DNA of 64,000 nt from contig NZ_CP136762.1 of NCBI RefSeq assembly GCF_032931615.1, positions 114,249 to 178,248 on the forward strand, read 5' to 3'. The DNA comes from Palleronia sp. LCG004. GTDB lineage: Bacteria > Pseudomonadota > Alphaproteobacteria > Rhodobacterales > Rhodobacteraceae. Both the position numbers and the translations under genes were made by a program. Under the pieces are notes generated by a model that worked only from the letters and a program-made list of their open reading frames with translations, was not told the DNA's origin and made no database searches. Of this stretch, positions 24,761 through 32,848 are shown in pieces (the stretch's first letter is position 1; every line of letters begins with the position of its first letter).

Positions 24761-25732
24761 GTGTCACTCGATTTCACCACTGCCCGGCAGGGCAAGCACT
24801 TCCAGGACCTTTCGCAATGGCTCGGGGTCGAGACCTCGGCGAGCGAATTCATCTGCACCATCGCGAATGGCGACGGACCGAACGTCGTCCTGCTGGGCGG
24901 CGTCCACGGCGACGAATACGAGGCGCAGATCGTCCTGCGCCGCCTGGCCGAGCGGCTCGACCCCGATCAGATCAGCGGGCGGCTGACGATCATCCCGTCG
25001 ATCAATTTCCCGGCCAGCCAGGCGGGCGGCCGCATCTCGCGGGAGGACGGGCAGAACATGAACCGGGTCTTTCCCGGCAAGGAGGACGGCACGCCGACCG
25101 AGCGGCTCGCGCAGCTTTTCACCGACGTGATCCTGCCGGGGACCGACCTGCTCATCGACGCGCATGCGGGCGGCGAAGGGGTCACGGTCGTCCCGATGAT
25201 CTTCGGCTTCAGCGGCGCGGGGTGCAGCTTCGACATGGCGCGCGTCACCGCGATCATGGAGAGCTGGGGCTACGGCATCGTGCAGCACGTGACCGGCGTC
25301 CCGAGCACGGCCTGCGGCATCGCGCTCGACCGGGAGGTCTCCTCGATCGAGATCGAGGGCGGGGGCGGCGGACGGCTCGATCCGCGCGAGGTGGAGATCA
25401 TGGAGGCCGGCATCCTGCGCGGGCTCGCCGCGTCGGGCGTGATGACGCCGGTCCTGCCCGAGCTTCCGTTCCACGGCGTCCACGTGACCGCCGGCGACGA
25501 AAACAGGGTGCTGGCCCCGGAACCGGGCCTGATCGAGCATGTCGTGAGCCTTGGCGACATCGTCGCGGCAGGGCAGACGGTCGCGTTGCTTCACCCGATC
25601 GGGGGGGAGACCTCTGCGCCCAAGCCGCTTGCGAGTGCCGTTCCGGGGCTGGTCCTGCGCCAGTCGGATCAGGTCTTTGCGCAGCAGGGCGCGCTGGTGA
25701 TGAACACCGGCACGATGCGCGGCGAGGGGTGA
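24761..25732 (+). CDS. Succinylglutamate desuccinylase/aspartoacylase family zinc hydrolase
   Basis: A 323-residue member of the AstE/AspA branch of the M14 metallopeptidases, which hydrolyse N-acyl amino acids. The zinc motif HGDEYEAQ is near residue 49 and the third ligand lies in DLLIDAHAGG near 130. SIEIEGGGGGRLD may carry the catalytic Glu. A biotinyl-lipoyl-like C-terminal domain (HVVSLGDIVAAGQTVALLHP) is typical of the family. GTG start with GAGG upstream. In context it may deacylate the substrate brought in by the upstream transporter. Confidence 0.87.
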   Translation: MSLDFTTARQGKHFQDLSQWLGVETSASEFICTIANGDGPNVVLLGGVHGDEYEAQIVLRRLAERLDPDQISGRLTIIPSINFPASQAGGRISREDGQNMNRVFPGKEDGTPTERLAQLFTDVILPGTDLLIDAHAGGEGVTVVPMIFGFSGAGCSFDMARVTAIMESWGYGIVQHVTGVPSTACGIALDREVSSIEIEGGGGGRLDPREVEIMEAGILRGLAASGVMTPVLPELPFHGVHVTAGDENRVLAPEPGLIEHVVSLGDIVAAGQTVALLHPIGGETSAPKPLASAVPGLVLRQSDQVFAQQGALVMNTGTMRGEG

Positions 25733-25741
25733 TCCGGCCCT

Positions 25742-25787
25742 GACGCGGGAGCCGGCCTTGCGTTGCCGGGGGGCCGGTTCCCGCGTC
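25742..25787. terminator. Long inverted repeat downstream of the zinc hydrolase
   Basis: A 16-bp stem (25742-25757 with 25772-25787, one G-U pair) and a 14-base loop just after the stop codon. No T-tract follows, so it is either a weak terminator or an mRNA-stabilising hairpin. Confidence 0.5.
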
Positions 25788-25957
25788 GCTGCGCGACAGG
25801 CCGGGGGGCCGCGGCGATGCGGCACCCGACGGCAGACGCCATAACTTGGCGGAATGACCCCTGTCCCTAAAGCGATTTGCAAGAAACCCCGCCGCGCGGG
25901 AGCAATACGCAGACCCGGACGCGATCCGGGCGGAATTCCATTCAGAAAGGCTTCCCG

Positions 25958-26302
25958 ATGATCGAGAGAAAAGTTCAGACCGCAATCCACCACCGGATCG
26001 CGATCCATAACGGGGTCGTGTATATCGGTGGCCTCGTCGCCAGCGACAAGTCCAAGGACATGGCCGGCCAGACCCAGGAGATCTGCGACAAGCTGGACGA
26101 ACTTCTGGCCGAGGCGGGCACCTCGAAGGACAACATCCTGCAGGCTATGATCTATTCGTCGGATTTCAGCCAGAAGGACGCGCTGAACAAGGTCTGGACC
26201 GACTGGATCGCGCCCGAGCACCTGCCGACCCGCGCCTTCATCGGCGGCGCGGATCTGAGCGAGGGCATCCTCGTCGAGATCGTCGTCACCGCCGCTCTCT
26301 GA
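25958..26302 (+). CDS. RidA-family (YjgF/Rid) enamine/imine deaminase
   Basis: A 114-residue protein of the Rid family, which hydrolyses the reactive imines and enamines released by PLP enzymes and amino-acid oxidases. VVYIGGLVASD, QTQEICDKLDELLAEAGTS, LPTRAFIGGADL and EGILVEIVVTAAL match the family. The Arg of PTRAFI contacts the substrate carboxylate. AGAAAGG precedes the ATG. Its presence between two flavin-oxidase operons makes functional sense. The promoter region has CCATAAC at 25839, shared with the LysR-linked promoters nearby. Confidence 0.9.
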   Translation: MIERKVQTAIHHRIAIHNGVVYIGGLVASDKSKDMAGQTQEICDKLDELLAEAGTSKDNILQAMIYSSDFSQKDALNKVWTDWIAPEHLPTRAFIGGADLSEGILVEIVVTAAL

Positions 26303-26319
26303 GTGTCGTGACGTGACTG

Positions 26320-26347
26320 CGGCACCGCCCGGGACCGGGCGGTGCCG
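26320..26347 (+). terminator. Terminator hairpin after ridA
   Basis: An 11-bp GC stem, CGGCACCGCCC with GGGCGGTGCCG, and a 6-base loop, 18 bases after the stop codon. The short following TTCG and TTT runs make it a weak intrinsic terminator. Confidence 0.55.
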
Positions 26348-26418
26348 TTCGCGTTTCCGGGGCCCGCGCGACGATGCAGGGCGCGGGGACGCGGGGTGTC
26401 GCGCGGACGGCGAGGGGG

Positions 26419-26436
26419 CATAACCACTGGGTTATG
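26419..26436. promoter_or_regulatory. Inverted repeat CATAACC-N4-GGTTATG
   Basis: A perfect short dyad in the gap between ridA and the convergent lysR. Read on the minus strand it includes CCATAAC, the heptamer repeated in the promoter regions of this locus. It could be an auxiliary LysR site; no gene starts next to it. Confidence 0.35.
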
Positions 26437-26594
26437 GGCCGCGATCTGTCGGACGAGGCCTTTCCCGGTTCAAAGCGCGATCCGCGCCCCGCGCCGCCGA
26501 TGACAGCCGGTTCGTCGGCGTGTCGCGCACGTGACCCTCGGGCGCGATGGAAACCGCGTGTGCCAGAAACGGGATTTTCGGGACGGGCGGGCGG

Positions 26595-27530
26595 TCAGGC
26601 GGTCCCGCCCTCGCGGGGTTCGGGATAGAAATGCGCCTCGCTTTCGGCCAGGGCCGTCCGGAGGCGGGAGAGGAGATGTCCCGCGAGGTTCGACATCGGC
26701 TCCCACCGCGAGGCATAGAGCCAGACGGTCATGGTCAGCCGTTCCGCCAGCGGACGGAAGGCGACGCCGCGATCCTCCCATCCGATCGTGCTACAGCTCG
26801 GGACGAGGGCGATGCCGTGGCCCTCGGCCACCATGACGATGGCGGAATCGGCCATCTGGACCTCGATCCTGTGGCTCACCCGTGTTTCGGCACGGACGAA
26901 GGCCTCTCCCACGATGCGGAAGGATTGATCGTCGCGCCCGAGCGAGATAAGCCGCTCGCCCTCGAGCTGGGGGGTGTCCACGACGTCCTGAGCGCTCAGC
27001 GGATGATCCTCGGGCAGCGCGAGGACCATCGAGAACTCGGCGAAGGGCGAGCATTGCAGGCTCGTCTCCTGCGTGGGCAGAAGAGACAGCCCGAAATCCG
27101 CGGAGCGCGAGAGCATGGCCGAGACGATATCGGGCGAGTTCCGCGTCAGGAGCGTCATCTCGACCTCGGGGCGGGTATCGAGCATGCGGGCCGCCTCGCG
27201 CGGGAGGAAGCGCAGGGACAGGGCGGGGAAGGCCGCGACCGCGATCTCTCCGCGTTCGGCCTGGGCGATGGATCTCGTGATGCTGTCGACACGTTCGAGC
27301 CCGGTGATGAGGTTCTCGGTCTCGACGAAGAGGCGGCGCGCCTCGGGCGTGGGAAGAAGGCGGCCATGCGCGCGCGTGAAGAGCGCGAATCCACAGGAAT
27401 GCTCGAAGGCGGAGACGAGCTTGCTGACGGCTGGCTGGCTCACGAAAAGCGCCTCGGCGGCCCGCGTGATCGAACCGCTGCGCATCACCGCGTTGAAAGC
27501 CTCGATCCGCCGGAAATTCGGACGACCCAT
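26595..27530 (-). CDS. LysR-family transcriptional regulator (divergent from polyamine-type transporter)
   Basis: A 311-residue LTTR: N-terminal helix-turn-helix with RRIEAFNAVMRSGSITRAAE and SQPAVSKLVSAFEH, and effector domain from about residue 90. Divergent from the polyamine-type ABC operon, with 116 bases between the starts, so it probably controls that operon. Its upstream spacer holds CCATAAC at 27538 and an AT-rich stretch. It is clearly related in layout to the other LysR of this region but only moderately similar in sequence. Confidence 0.92.
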   Translation of the reverse strand: MGRPNFRRIEAFNAVMRSGSITRAAEALFVSQPAVSKLVSAFEHSCGFALFTRAHGRLLPTPEARRLFVETENLITGLERVDSITRSIAQAERGEIAVAAFPALSLRFLPREAARMLDTRPEVEMTLLTRNSPDIVSAMLSRSADFGLSLLPTQETSLQCSPFAEFSMVLALPEDHPLSAQDVVDTPQLEGERLISLGRDDQSFRIVGEAFVRAETRVSHRIEVQMADSAIVMVAEGHGIALVPSCSTIGWEDRGVAFRPLAERLTMTVWLYASRWEPMSNLAGHLLSRLRTALAESEAHFYPEPREGGTA

Positions 27531-27646
27531 GGAAACCCCATAACTTTGGGTTCAGACCCTCTTAACTTAAATCATTTGTCAAGAGGCGGGCACCCCCGAA
27601 AGGATTGAAGGACGACTTAGTCCAACGCCAAAAGGGAAACAAAAAA
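27531..27646. promoter_or_regulatory. Divergent lysR / ABC operon promoter region
   Basis: A 116-base spacer that is AT-rich for this genome. It carries CCATAACTTTGGG at 27538, CTTAACTTAAATCATTTGTC near 27560 and the strong AAAGGGAAAC ribosome site of the binding-protein gene. It should hold both promoters and the LysR operator; exact hexamers are not clear. Confidence 0.5.
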
Positions 27647-28669
27647 ATGATCAGAACCTCATTGCTCACTGCGACGATGCTGACATGCGCGGCCGGCGCC
27701 CATGCCCAGGAGACGCTGACCGTCGGCGGCTACGGCGGTTCCTTCGAGACGCTGATGAAGGAGCTGATCATCCCGCAATTCGAGGAGGAGCACGACGTCA
27801 CCATCGCGTTCGTTCCCGGCAACTCGACCGAGAACCTCGCGCGGCTTCAGGCGCAGAAATCGGCGCAGGAACTCGACGTGGTGATCCTCGACGACGGGCC
27901 GATGTACCAGGCCGACGCGCTGGGGTTCTGCGCGCCGCTGGAGGAGTCCGAGGTCAAGGGGGAGCTCTACGATCTGGCAAAGATCAGCGACAACGCGACC
28001 GGGATCGGCTTCGTCGCCACGGGCTTCGCCTACAACACCGAGTGGTTCGAGCGTGAAGGCTGGGAGCCGCCCTCGAGCTGGGAGGACCTGACCGACGAGA
28101 AGTATTCGGGCATCCTGTCGATCCCGCCGATCTCGAACACCTACGGGCTGCACACGCTGGTGATGATGGCGCGCATGAACGGCGGCGGCGAGGAGGACAT
28201 CGATCCGGGCTTCACCGCCATGGCCGACGAGGTCGCGCCGAACGTCCTGGTGTTCGAGCCGTCCTCGGGGCGCATGTCCGAGCTCTTCCAGAGCGAGGAG
28301 ATCGCGGTGTCGATCTGGGGATCGGGCCGGGTGAAATCGCTTGCCGATACCGGCTTCCCGGCGACCTTCGCCTATCCCGAGGAAGGTGCCGTGGCGCTCA
28401 TGCTCGCGGCCTGCCCGGTCGTGGACAGCAACGTGCCCGAGGTGTCGCAGCAATTCATCGACTACCTGCTCGACCCCGAGATCCAGGTGAGGATCGCCGA
28501 TGCCATGGGTGCGGGCCCGGTCAACAAGAACTCCGAACTGCCGCCCGAGCTGGCCGAGAGCCTGCCCTACGGCGACAAGATCGACGACCTGCTGGCGGTG
28601 GACTGGGACGTCATCAACCCCGCCCGCCAGGAATGGACCGCCCGCTTCGCCCGCGAAGTCGAGCGCTGA
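27647..28669 (+). CDS. Spermidine/putrescine-type ABC substrate-binding protein
   Basis: A 340-residue periplasmic binding protein of family 1 (PotD/PotF-like). The signal peptide is about residues 1-20 (CAAGAHAQ), followed by ETLTVGGYGGSFETLMKELIIPQFEEEH. That beginning is typical of family-1 proteins that bind amines, opines or other small cations. The 340 length is normal. First gene of an operon with ATPase, two permeases and several oxidoreductases. The downstream flavin/iron-sulfur oxidase suggests the ligand is a secondary amine or opine rather than a plain polyamine. Confidence 0.9.
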   Translation: MIRTSLLTATMLTCAAGAHAQETLTVGGYGGSFETLMKELIIPQFEEEHDVTIAFVPGNSTENLARLQAQKSAQELDVVILDDGPMYQADALGFCAPLEESEVKGELYDLAKISDNATGIGFVATGFAYNTEWFEREGWEPPSSWEDLTDEKYSGILSIPPISNTYGLHTLVMMARMNGGGEEDIDPGFTAMADEVAPNVLVFEPSSGRMSELFQSEEIAVSIWGSGRVKSLADTGFPATFAYPEEGAVALMLAACPVVDSNVPEVSQQFIDYLLDPEIQVRIADAMGAGPVNKNSELPPELAESLPYGDKIDDLLAVDWDVINPARQEWTARFAREVER

Positions 28670-28679
28670 GCCGACGCGG

Positions 28680-28701
28680 AGCCGGCCTTCGGGGGCCGGC
28701 T
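28680..28701 (+). terminator. Intercistronic hairpin after the binding-protein gene
   Basis: An 8-bp stem AGCCGGCC/GGCCGGCT with a TTCGGG loop between the binding-protein and ATPase genes. Such hairpins typically stabilise the abundant upstream mRNA and reduce read-through. No T-tract. Confidence 0.55.
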
Positions 28702-28743
28702 TCGCACCCCCTTTCCAATCACCATTCGCTGCGGGGTAGGCAC

Positions 28744-29805
28744 ATGGCGCTTCTCGAACTTTCGTCCGTCACCAAGAAATACGGCGAGACACGCGCCGTC
28801 GACGATCTGAGCTTCGATATCGAACGGGGCAGCTTCGTCTCGCTTCTCGGGCCCTCGGGCTGCGGGAAGACGACGACGCTCCAGATGATCGCGGGCTTCG
28901 AGCCGGTCACATCGGGCGAGATCCGACTGAACGGGCGCGACCTGCTGGGAATCCCGGCCCGCAAGCGCGGGCTCGGCATCGTGTTCCAGACATACGCTCT
29001 CTTCATGCACATGACCGCGGCGCAGAACGTGGCATTCGGGCTCGAGATGCGGTCGATCGGCAAGACCGAGCGCCAGCGCCGGGTGAAGAATGCCCTGGAC
29101 CTCGTCCATCTCAGCCACCTCGCCGACCGCTATCCGCGCGCCATGTCCGGCGGTCAGCGCCAGCGCGTCGCGCTTGCCCGCGCGCTGGTGATCGAGCCGG
29201 ACCTGCTGCTGCTCGACGAGCCGCTGTCGAATCTCGATGCCAAGCTGCGCGAGGAGATGCAGCTCGAGCTGCGGCGCATCCAGCGCGATGCGGACGTCAC
29301 GACGTTGATGGTCACCCACGACCAGGCCGAGGCGATGGCCCTGTCGGACCGCGTGGTGGTCATGAAGGACGGACGCCTCCAGCAGGATGCGGCGCCCTTC
29401 GACGTCTACGAGACGCCCACGACCTCGTTCGTGTCCTCCTTCCTCGGCAAGAGCAACAACGTGGACGCCACCCTGACCGGATCGACCCCGGCGGGCTCGA
29501 CGATCGAGGCGGGGGGCATGCAGCTTGCCGGGCCGGCCACCGACCTCGCCCCCGGCCCCGTGGAGATCGCCCTGCGCCCCGAGCGCATCGAGGTGACGGA
29601 CACGGACCCCATCATGAAGGGCAAGGTCCTCGAGCGCGTCTTCCTGGGCAACCAGTGGCTGATGCGGGTCGAGGCCCCGCTGGGAGACCTCCTGATCCTG
29701 CGCCGCAATGCCGGGCGCCGCGAGGCCGAGGTGGGCGACACCGTCGGGCTGGGCTGGAAGCCCGAGCATCTGCGCATCCTGCCGCGCCCGGAGGCCCCTC
29801 GATGA
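28744..29805 (+). CDS. Polyamine-type ABC transporter ATPase
   Basis: A 353-residue PotA-like ATPase: Walker A LGPSGCGKTTTLQMI near residue 35, signature MSGGQRQRVALARAL, Walker B LLLLDEPLSNLDAKLR, and a C-terminal TOBE domain (about residues 275-345, with EIALRPERIEV). The stop overlaps the next permease start (ATGA), so it is co-translated. Cytoplasmic face of the inner membrane. Confidence 0.93.
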   Translation: MALLELSSVTKKYGETRAVDDLSFDIERGSFVSLLGPSGCGKTTTLQMIAGFEPVTSGEIRLNGRDLLGIPARKRGLGIVFQTYALFMHMTAAQNVAFGLEMRSIGKTERQRRVKNALDLVHLSHLADRYPRAMSGGQRQRVALARALVIEPDLLLLDEPLSNLDAKLREEMQLELRRIQRDADVTTLMVTHDQAEAMALSDRVVVMKDGRLQQDAAPFDVYETPTTSFVSSFLGKSNNVDATLTGSTPAGSTIEAGGMQLAGPATDLAPGPVEIALRPERIEVTDTDPIMKGKVLERVFLGNQWLMRVEAPLGDLLILRRNAGRREAEVGDTVGLGWKPEHLRILPRPEAPR

Positions 29806-30647
29806 GCCGCCCCTATCTTCTGTCCGCCCCGGCGCTCGCGCTGTTCGGCGCGCTTCTCGTCGCGCCGCTGGCGATGACCTTCGTGCTCAGCCTCAACAGC
29901 TTCGACTTCTACGAGGGGATCAGCTCGACCTTCAGCCTCGCGAACTATGCCGAGGTGCTGGGCGACGCGTATTTCTACGAGATCTTCGGGCGCACCTTCG
30001 CCATCGCCCTCGTCACGACCGCGTTCTGCGCGTTGCTGGGGACGCCGCTGGCCTATTTCCTCATGCGGATGAACCCGTTCCCGCGCAGCATCATGGTGCT
30101 GATCGTGCTGGGTCCGCTGCTGATCTCGGTGGTGGTGCGGACGCTCGGCTGGGCGATCCTGCTGGGCAATCGCGGGGTCATCAACACGTTCCTCCTGGAT
30201 TGGGGGCTGATCGAGCGACCGATCCGGATGATGTACACCTCGGGCGGCATCGTCGTGGCGCTGACCCATGTCTTCGTGCCGTTCATGGTGCTTGCGGTCT
30301 GGGCCGCGCTGCAGCGGCAGGATTCCGCGACGGAAGCGGCGGCCGAATCCCTCGGGGCGGGTCCGCTGACCGTGTTCCGCAGGATCGTCCTGCCGCAGGC
30401 GATGCCGGGCATCCTGTCGGGACCGCTGATCTGCTTCTCGCTCGCGGCCTCGGCCTTCGCGACCCCCGCGCTGCTCGGCGGGCGGCGGGTGAAGGTCGTG
30501 GCGACCACCGTCCATGACGAGTTCCTCAACACGCTCAACTGGCCTCTCGGGGCCGCCATCTCGATGCTGCTCCTCGTCTCGATCCTGACCGTCATGATCA
30601 CGTGGAACCGTTACGTCGAGACCCGGGTCGGGAGGGCCTACGCATGA
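29802..30647 (+). CDS. Polyamine-type ABC transporter permease 1 (PotB-like)
   Basis: A 281-residue inner-membrane permease with about six helices. The first, LSAPALALFGALLVAPLAMTF, and the EAA loop AAAESLGAGPLTVFRRIVLPQ are typical of the PotB/PotH type. It overlaps the ATPase gene by 4 bases and the next permease by 4 bases. Confidence 0.92.
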   Translation: MSRPYLLSAPALALFGALLVAPLAMTFVLSLNSFDFYEGISSTFSLANYAEVLGDAYFYEIFGRTFAIALVTTAFCALLGTPLAYFLMRMNPFPRSIMVLIVLGPLLISVVVRTLGWAILLGNRGVINTFLLDWGLIERPIRMMYTSGGIVVALTHVFVPFMVLAVWAALQRQDSATEAAAESLGAGPLTVFRRIVLPQAMPGILSGPLICFSLAASAFATPALLGGRRVKVVATTVHDEFLNTLNWPLGAAISMLLLVSILTVMITWNRYVETRVGRAYA

Positions 30648-31444
30648 GACATAACGGAGTTCTCGCAAACCTCTACTGCATCCTCTTCGCGGTCTTCATG
30701 CTGGCCCCGATCGTCGTGGTGATCGGCGTGTCCTTCACGCCCACGGGCTTTCTCGAATTCCCGCCATCGGGCCTGTCGCTGCGCTGGTTCCGGGCGATCC
30801 TCGACAATCCCGACTTCATCGACGCGGCGATCCTGAGCCTGCAGCTCGCGGCGGCCTCGGCCACCATCTCGACGGTGCTGGCCGTGCCCGCGGCCCTGGC
30901 CATCGGGCAGGGCAAGTTCCCCGGCCGCGAGGCGCTGCTGGCGCTGCTGATGTCGCCCCTGATGGTGCCGACCGTCGTCCTCGGCATCGCGTTCCTGCGG
31001 TTCCTGACGCTCATCGGTCTGTCGGGCAGCTTCACCGGACTGATGCTGTGTCATGCCGTCGTGGTCATGCCCTTCGTGCTGCGCCTCGTCCTGGCGTCGA
31101 TCGTGGGCCTCGACCGGTCGGTGGACCGGGCGGCGATCTCGCTCGGGGCGACGGACTGGGCGGTGTTCCGGCGCATCACGCTGCCCTCGATCCTGCCGGG
31201 CATCGTCGGTGGCTGGGTGCTGGCATTCATCACCAGCTTCGACGAGGTGACGGTGACGATCTTCATCGTGAACCCCTCGACCACCACGCTGCCGGTGCGT
31301 CTCTTCTCCTACATCGCCCAGACCACCGACCCGCTGGTGGCGTCGGTCTCGACCATGGCGATCCTCTTCACCGTCGTGCTGATGCTGGTCGTGGACCGGC
31401 TCTACGGGCTCGACCGACTTCTTATCGGGGAGGGCAAGCGATGA
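30644..31444 (+). CDS. Polyamine-type ABC transporter permease 2 (PotC-like)
   Basis: A 266-residue permease partner. The N-terminal helix is LYCILFAVFMLAPIVVVIGV and the EAA loop is RAAISLGATDWAVFRRITLP. ATG overlaps the stop of permease 1, and its own stop overlaps the ATG of the following oxidase. The whole transporter-oxidase block is therefore translationally chained. Confidence 0.92.
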   Translation: MRHNGVLANLYCILFAVFMLAPIVVVIGVSFTPTGFLEFPPSGLSLRWFRAILDNPDFIDAAILSLQLAAASATISTVLAVPAALAIGQGKFPGREALLALLMSPLMVPTVVLGIAFLRFLTLIGLSGSFTGLMLCHAVVVMPFVLRLVLASIVGLDRSVDRAAISLGATDWAVFRRITLPSILPGIVGGWVLAFITSFDEVTVTIFIVNPSTTTLPVRLFSYIAQTTDPLVASVSTMAILFTVVLMLVVDRLYGLDRLLIGEGKR

Positions 31445-32544
31445 GCGCCCATGTGATCGTGATCGGCGGGGGCCTCGTGGGGTCCGCAGTGGCCTTCGGC
31501 CTTCTGGGCGAGGGGCAGGACGTGACCATCCTCGACGAGGGGGACATCGCGCTTCGGGCGAGCCGGGGGAATTTCGGGCTCGTCTGGGTGCAGTCCAAGG
31601 GCGACGGCATGCCCGAATACGCCCAGTGGACCCGGCGTTCGGCCGATCTCTGGTCGGGCTTCGCGGAGGAGCTGGCGGACGAGAGCGGCGTGGAAACCGG
31701 CTATGCCAAGCCCGGCGGGATGCACCTGTTGCTGTCGGAGGAGGCGCTGGAGGCCCGGCGCGATCTCAACAACCGGATGCACAACGTGAACGGGGCCGCG
31801 GGCTACGGGGCCGAGATCCTCGACCGCAAGGCGCTGCTGGAGGTGCTGCCGGGCATCGGCCCCGACGTGGTGGGGGGAAGCTATTCGCCCCATGACGGGC
31901 ATACCAATCCGCTGCGCACCCTGCGCGGTCTGCACGGCGCGATCGCGCGGCGCGGCGGGCGTTACATCTCGGGCGCGGGGGCGCAGTCGATCACCCGCGA
32001 CGGCGAGGGCTACGCGGTCGAGACACCGAAGGGCACGTTCCGCGGCGACCGCGTGGTGCTGGCGGCAGGTCACGGGAACAAGTGGCTCGGGCCCGATGTC
32101 GGGCTCGACATTCCGCTGCGGCCGCAGAAGGGGCAGATCCTCGTCTCGGAGAGGACCGCGCCGTTCCTGCCCATGCCCACCCATGTCGTCCGCCAGACCG
32201 ACGAAGGGTCGGTCATGTTCGGCGACAGCCACGAGGATACGGGCTACGGCGATACCAGCTCCACCGACGTGATCCGCGACCTTTCGGCCAACGCGATCCG
32301 CTGCTTTCCGCATCTCGCCTCGCTCAGGATCGTGCGGAGCTGGGGTGCCGTCCGGGTGCTGAGCACCGACGGCTTCCCGATCTACCAGGAAAGCGAAAGC
32401 CATCCCGGCGTGTTCTCCGTCAATTGCCATTCGGGCGTGACCCTTGCCGCCGCGCATGCGCTCGAACTCGCTCCCATGATCGCCGCGGGGGCACTCTCCC
32501 CCGAGCTCGGCGTCTTCTCTGCAAAGAGGTTCTCCCATGACTGA
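31441..32544 (+). CDS. FAD-dependent oxidoreductase of the DAO family
   Basis: A 367-residue flavoenzyme. The Rossmann motif is VIVIGGGLVGSAVAFGLL at residue 5, with a family-typical VRSWGAVRVLSTDGFPIYQE region and a C-terminal GVTLAAAHALELAP. It starts inside the permease stop (ATGA) and overlaps the ferredoxin-like subunit by 8 bases. With the two genes that follow it resembles the catalytic subunit of heteromeric opine oxidase or HcnC-type dehydrogenases. A second, similar protein is encoded at the end of the operon. Confidence 0.87.
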   Translation: MSAHVIVIGGGLVGSAVAFGLLGEGQDVTILDEGDIALRASRGNFGLVWVQSKGDGMPEYAQWTRRSADLWSGFAEELADESGVETGYAKPGGMHLLLSEEALEARRDLNNRMHNVNGAAGYGAEILDRKALLEVLPGIGPDVVGGSYSPHDGHTNPLRTLRGLHGAIARRGGRYISGAGAQSITRDGEGYAVETPKGTFRGDRVVLAAGHGNKWLGPDVGLDIPLRPQKGQILVSERTAPFLPMPTHVVRQTDEGSVMFGDSHEDTGYGDTSSTDVIRDLSANAIRCFPHLASLRIVRSWGAVRVLSTDGFPIYQESESHPGVFSVNCHSGVTLAAAHALELAPMIAAGALSPELGVFSAKRFSHD

Positions 32545-32848
32545 TCCCTCCCCCAGACGTCTCGACGAGAGCGGCGCCCCCGTCCGGTTCGAGTTCGAGG
32601 GCCGCGAAATCGTCGCCCGCGAAGGCGACAGCGTCGCGCTGGCGCTCGCGGCATCGGGTATCCGCCACCTGCGCGATTCCGTCGTCTCGGGCGATCCGCG
32701 CGGGATGTACTGCATGATGGGCACGTGCTTCGACTGCCTGGTGGAGATCGACGGCCAGCCCAACCGGCAGGCCTGCATGACCCCGGTGAGCGAGGGGCTG
32801 AACGTGCGCATCCAGCGCGGTGCCCCGGTCGTGGGAGAAAGCGCATGA
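32537..32848 (+). CDS. (2Fe-2S)-binding subunit, HcnA / opine-oxidase gamma type
   Basis: A 103-residue ferredoxin-fold protein. The cysteine cluster YCMMGTCFDCLVEI with a later QACMTP supplies four Cys to one 2Fe-2S centre. Such small subunits shuttle electrons between the flavins of heterotrimeric opine oxidase, octopine/nopaline oxidase and HcnABC enzymes. The ATG lies 8 bases inside the upstream oxidase gene, and the stop overlaps the next ATG. Confidence 0.88.
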   Translation: MTDPSPRRLDESGAPVRFEFEGREIVAREGDSVALALAASGIRHLRDSVVSGDPRGMYCMMGTCFDCLVEIDGQPNRQACMTPVSEGLNVRIQRGAPVVGESA

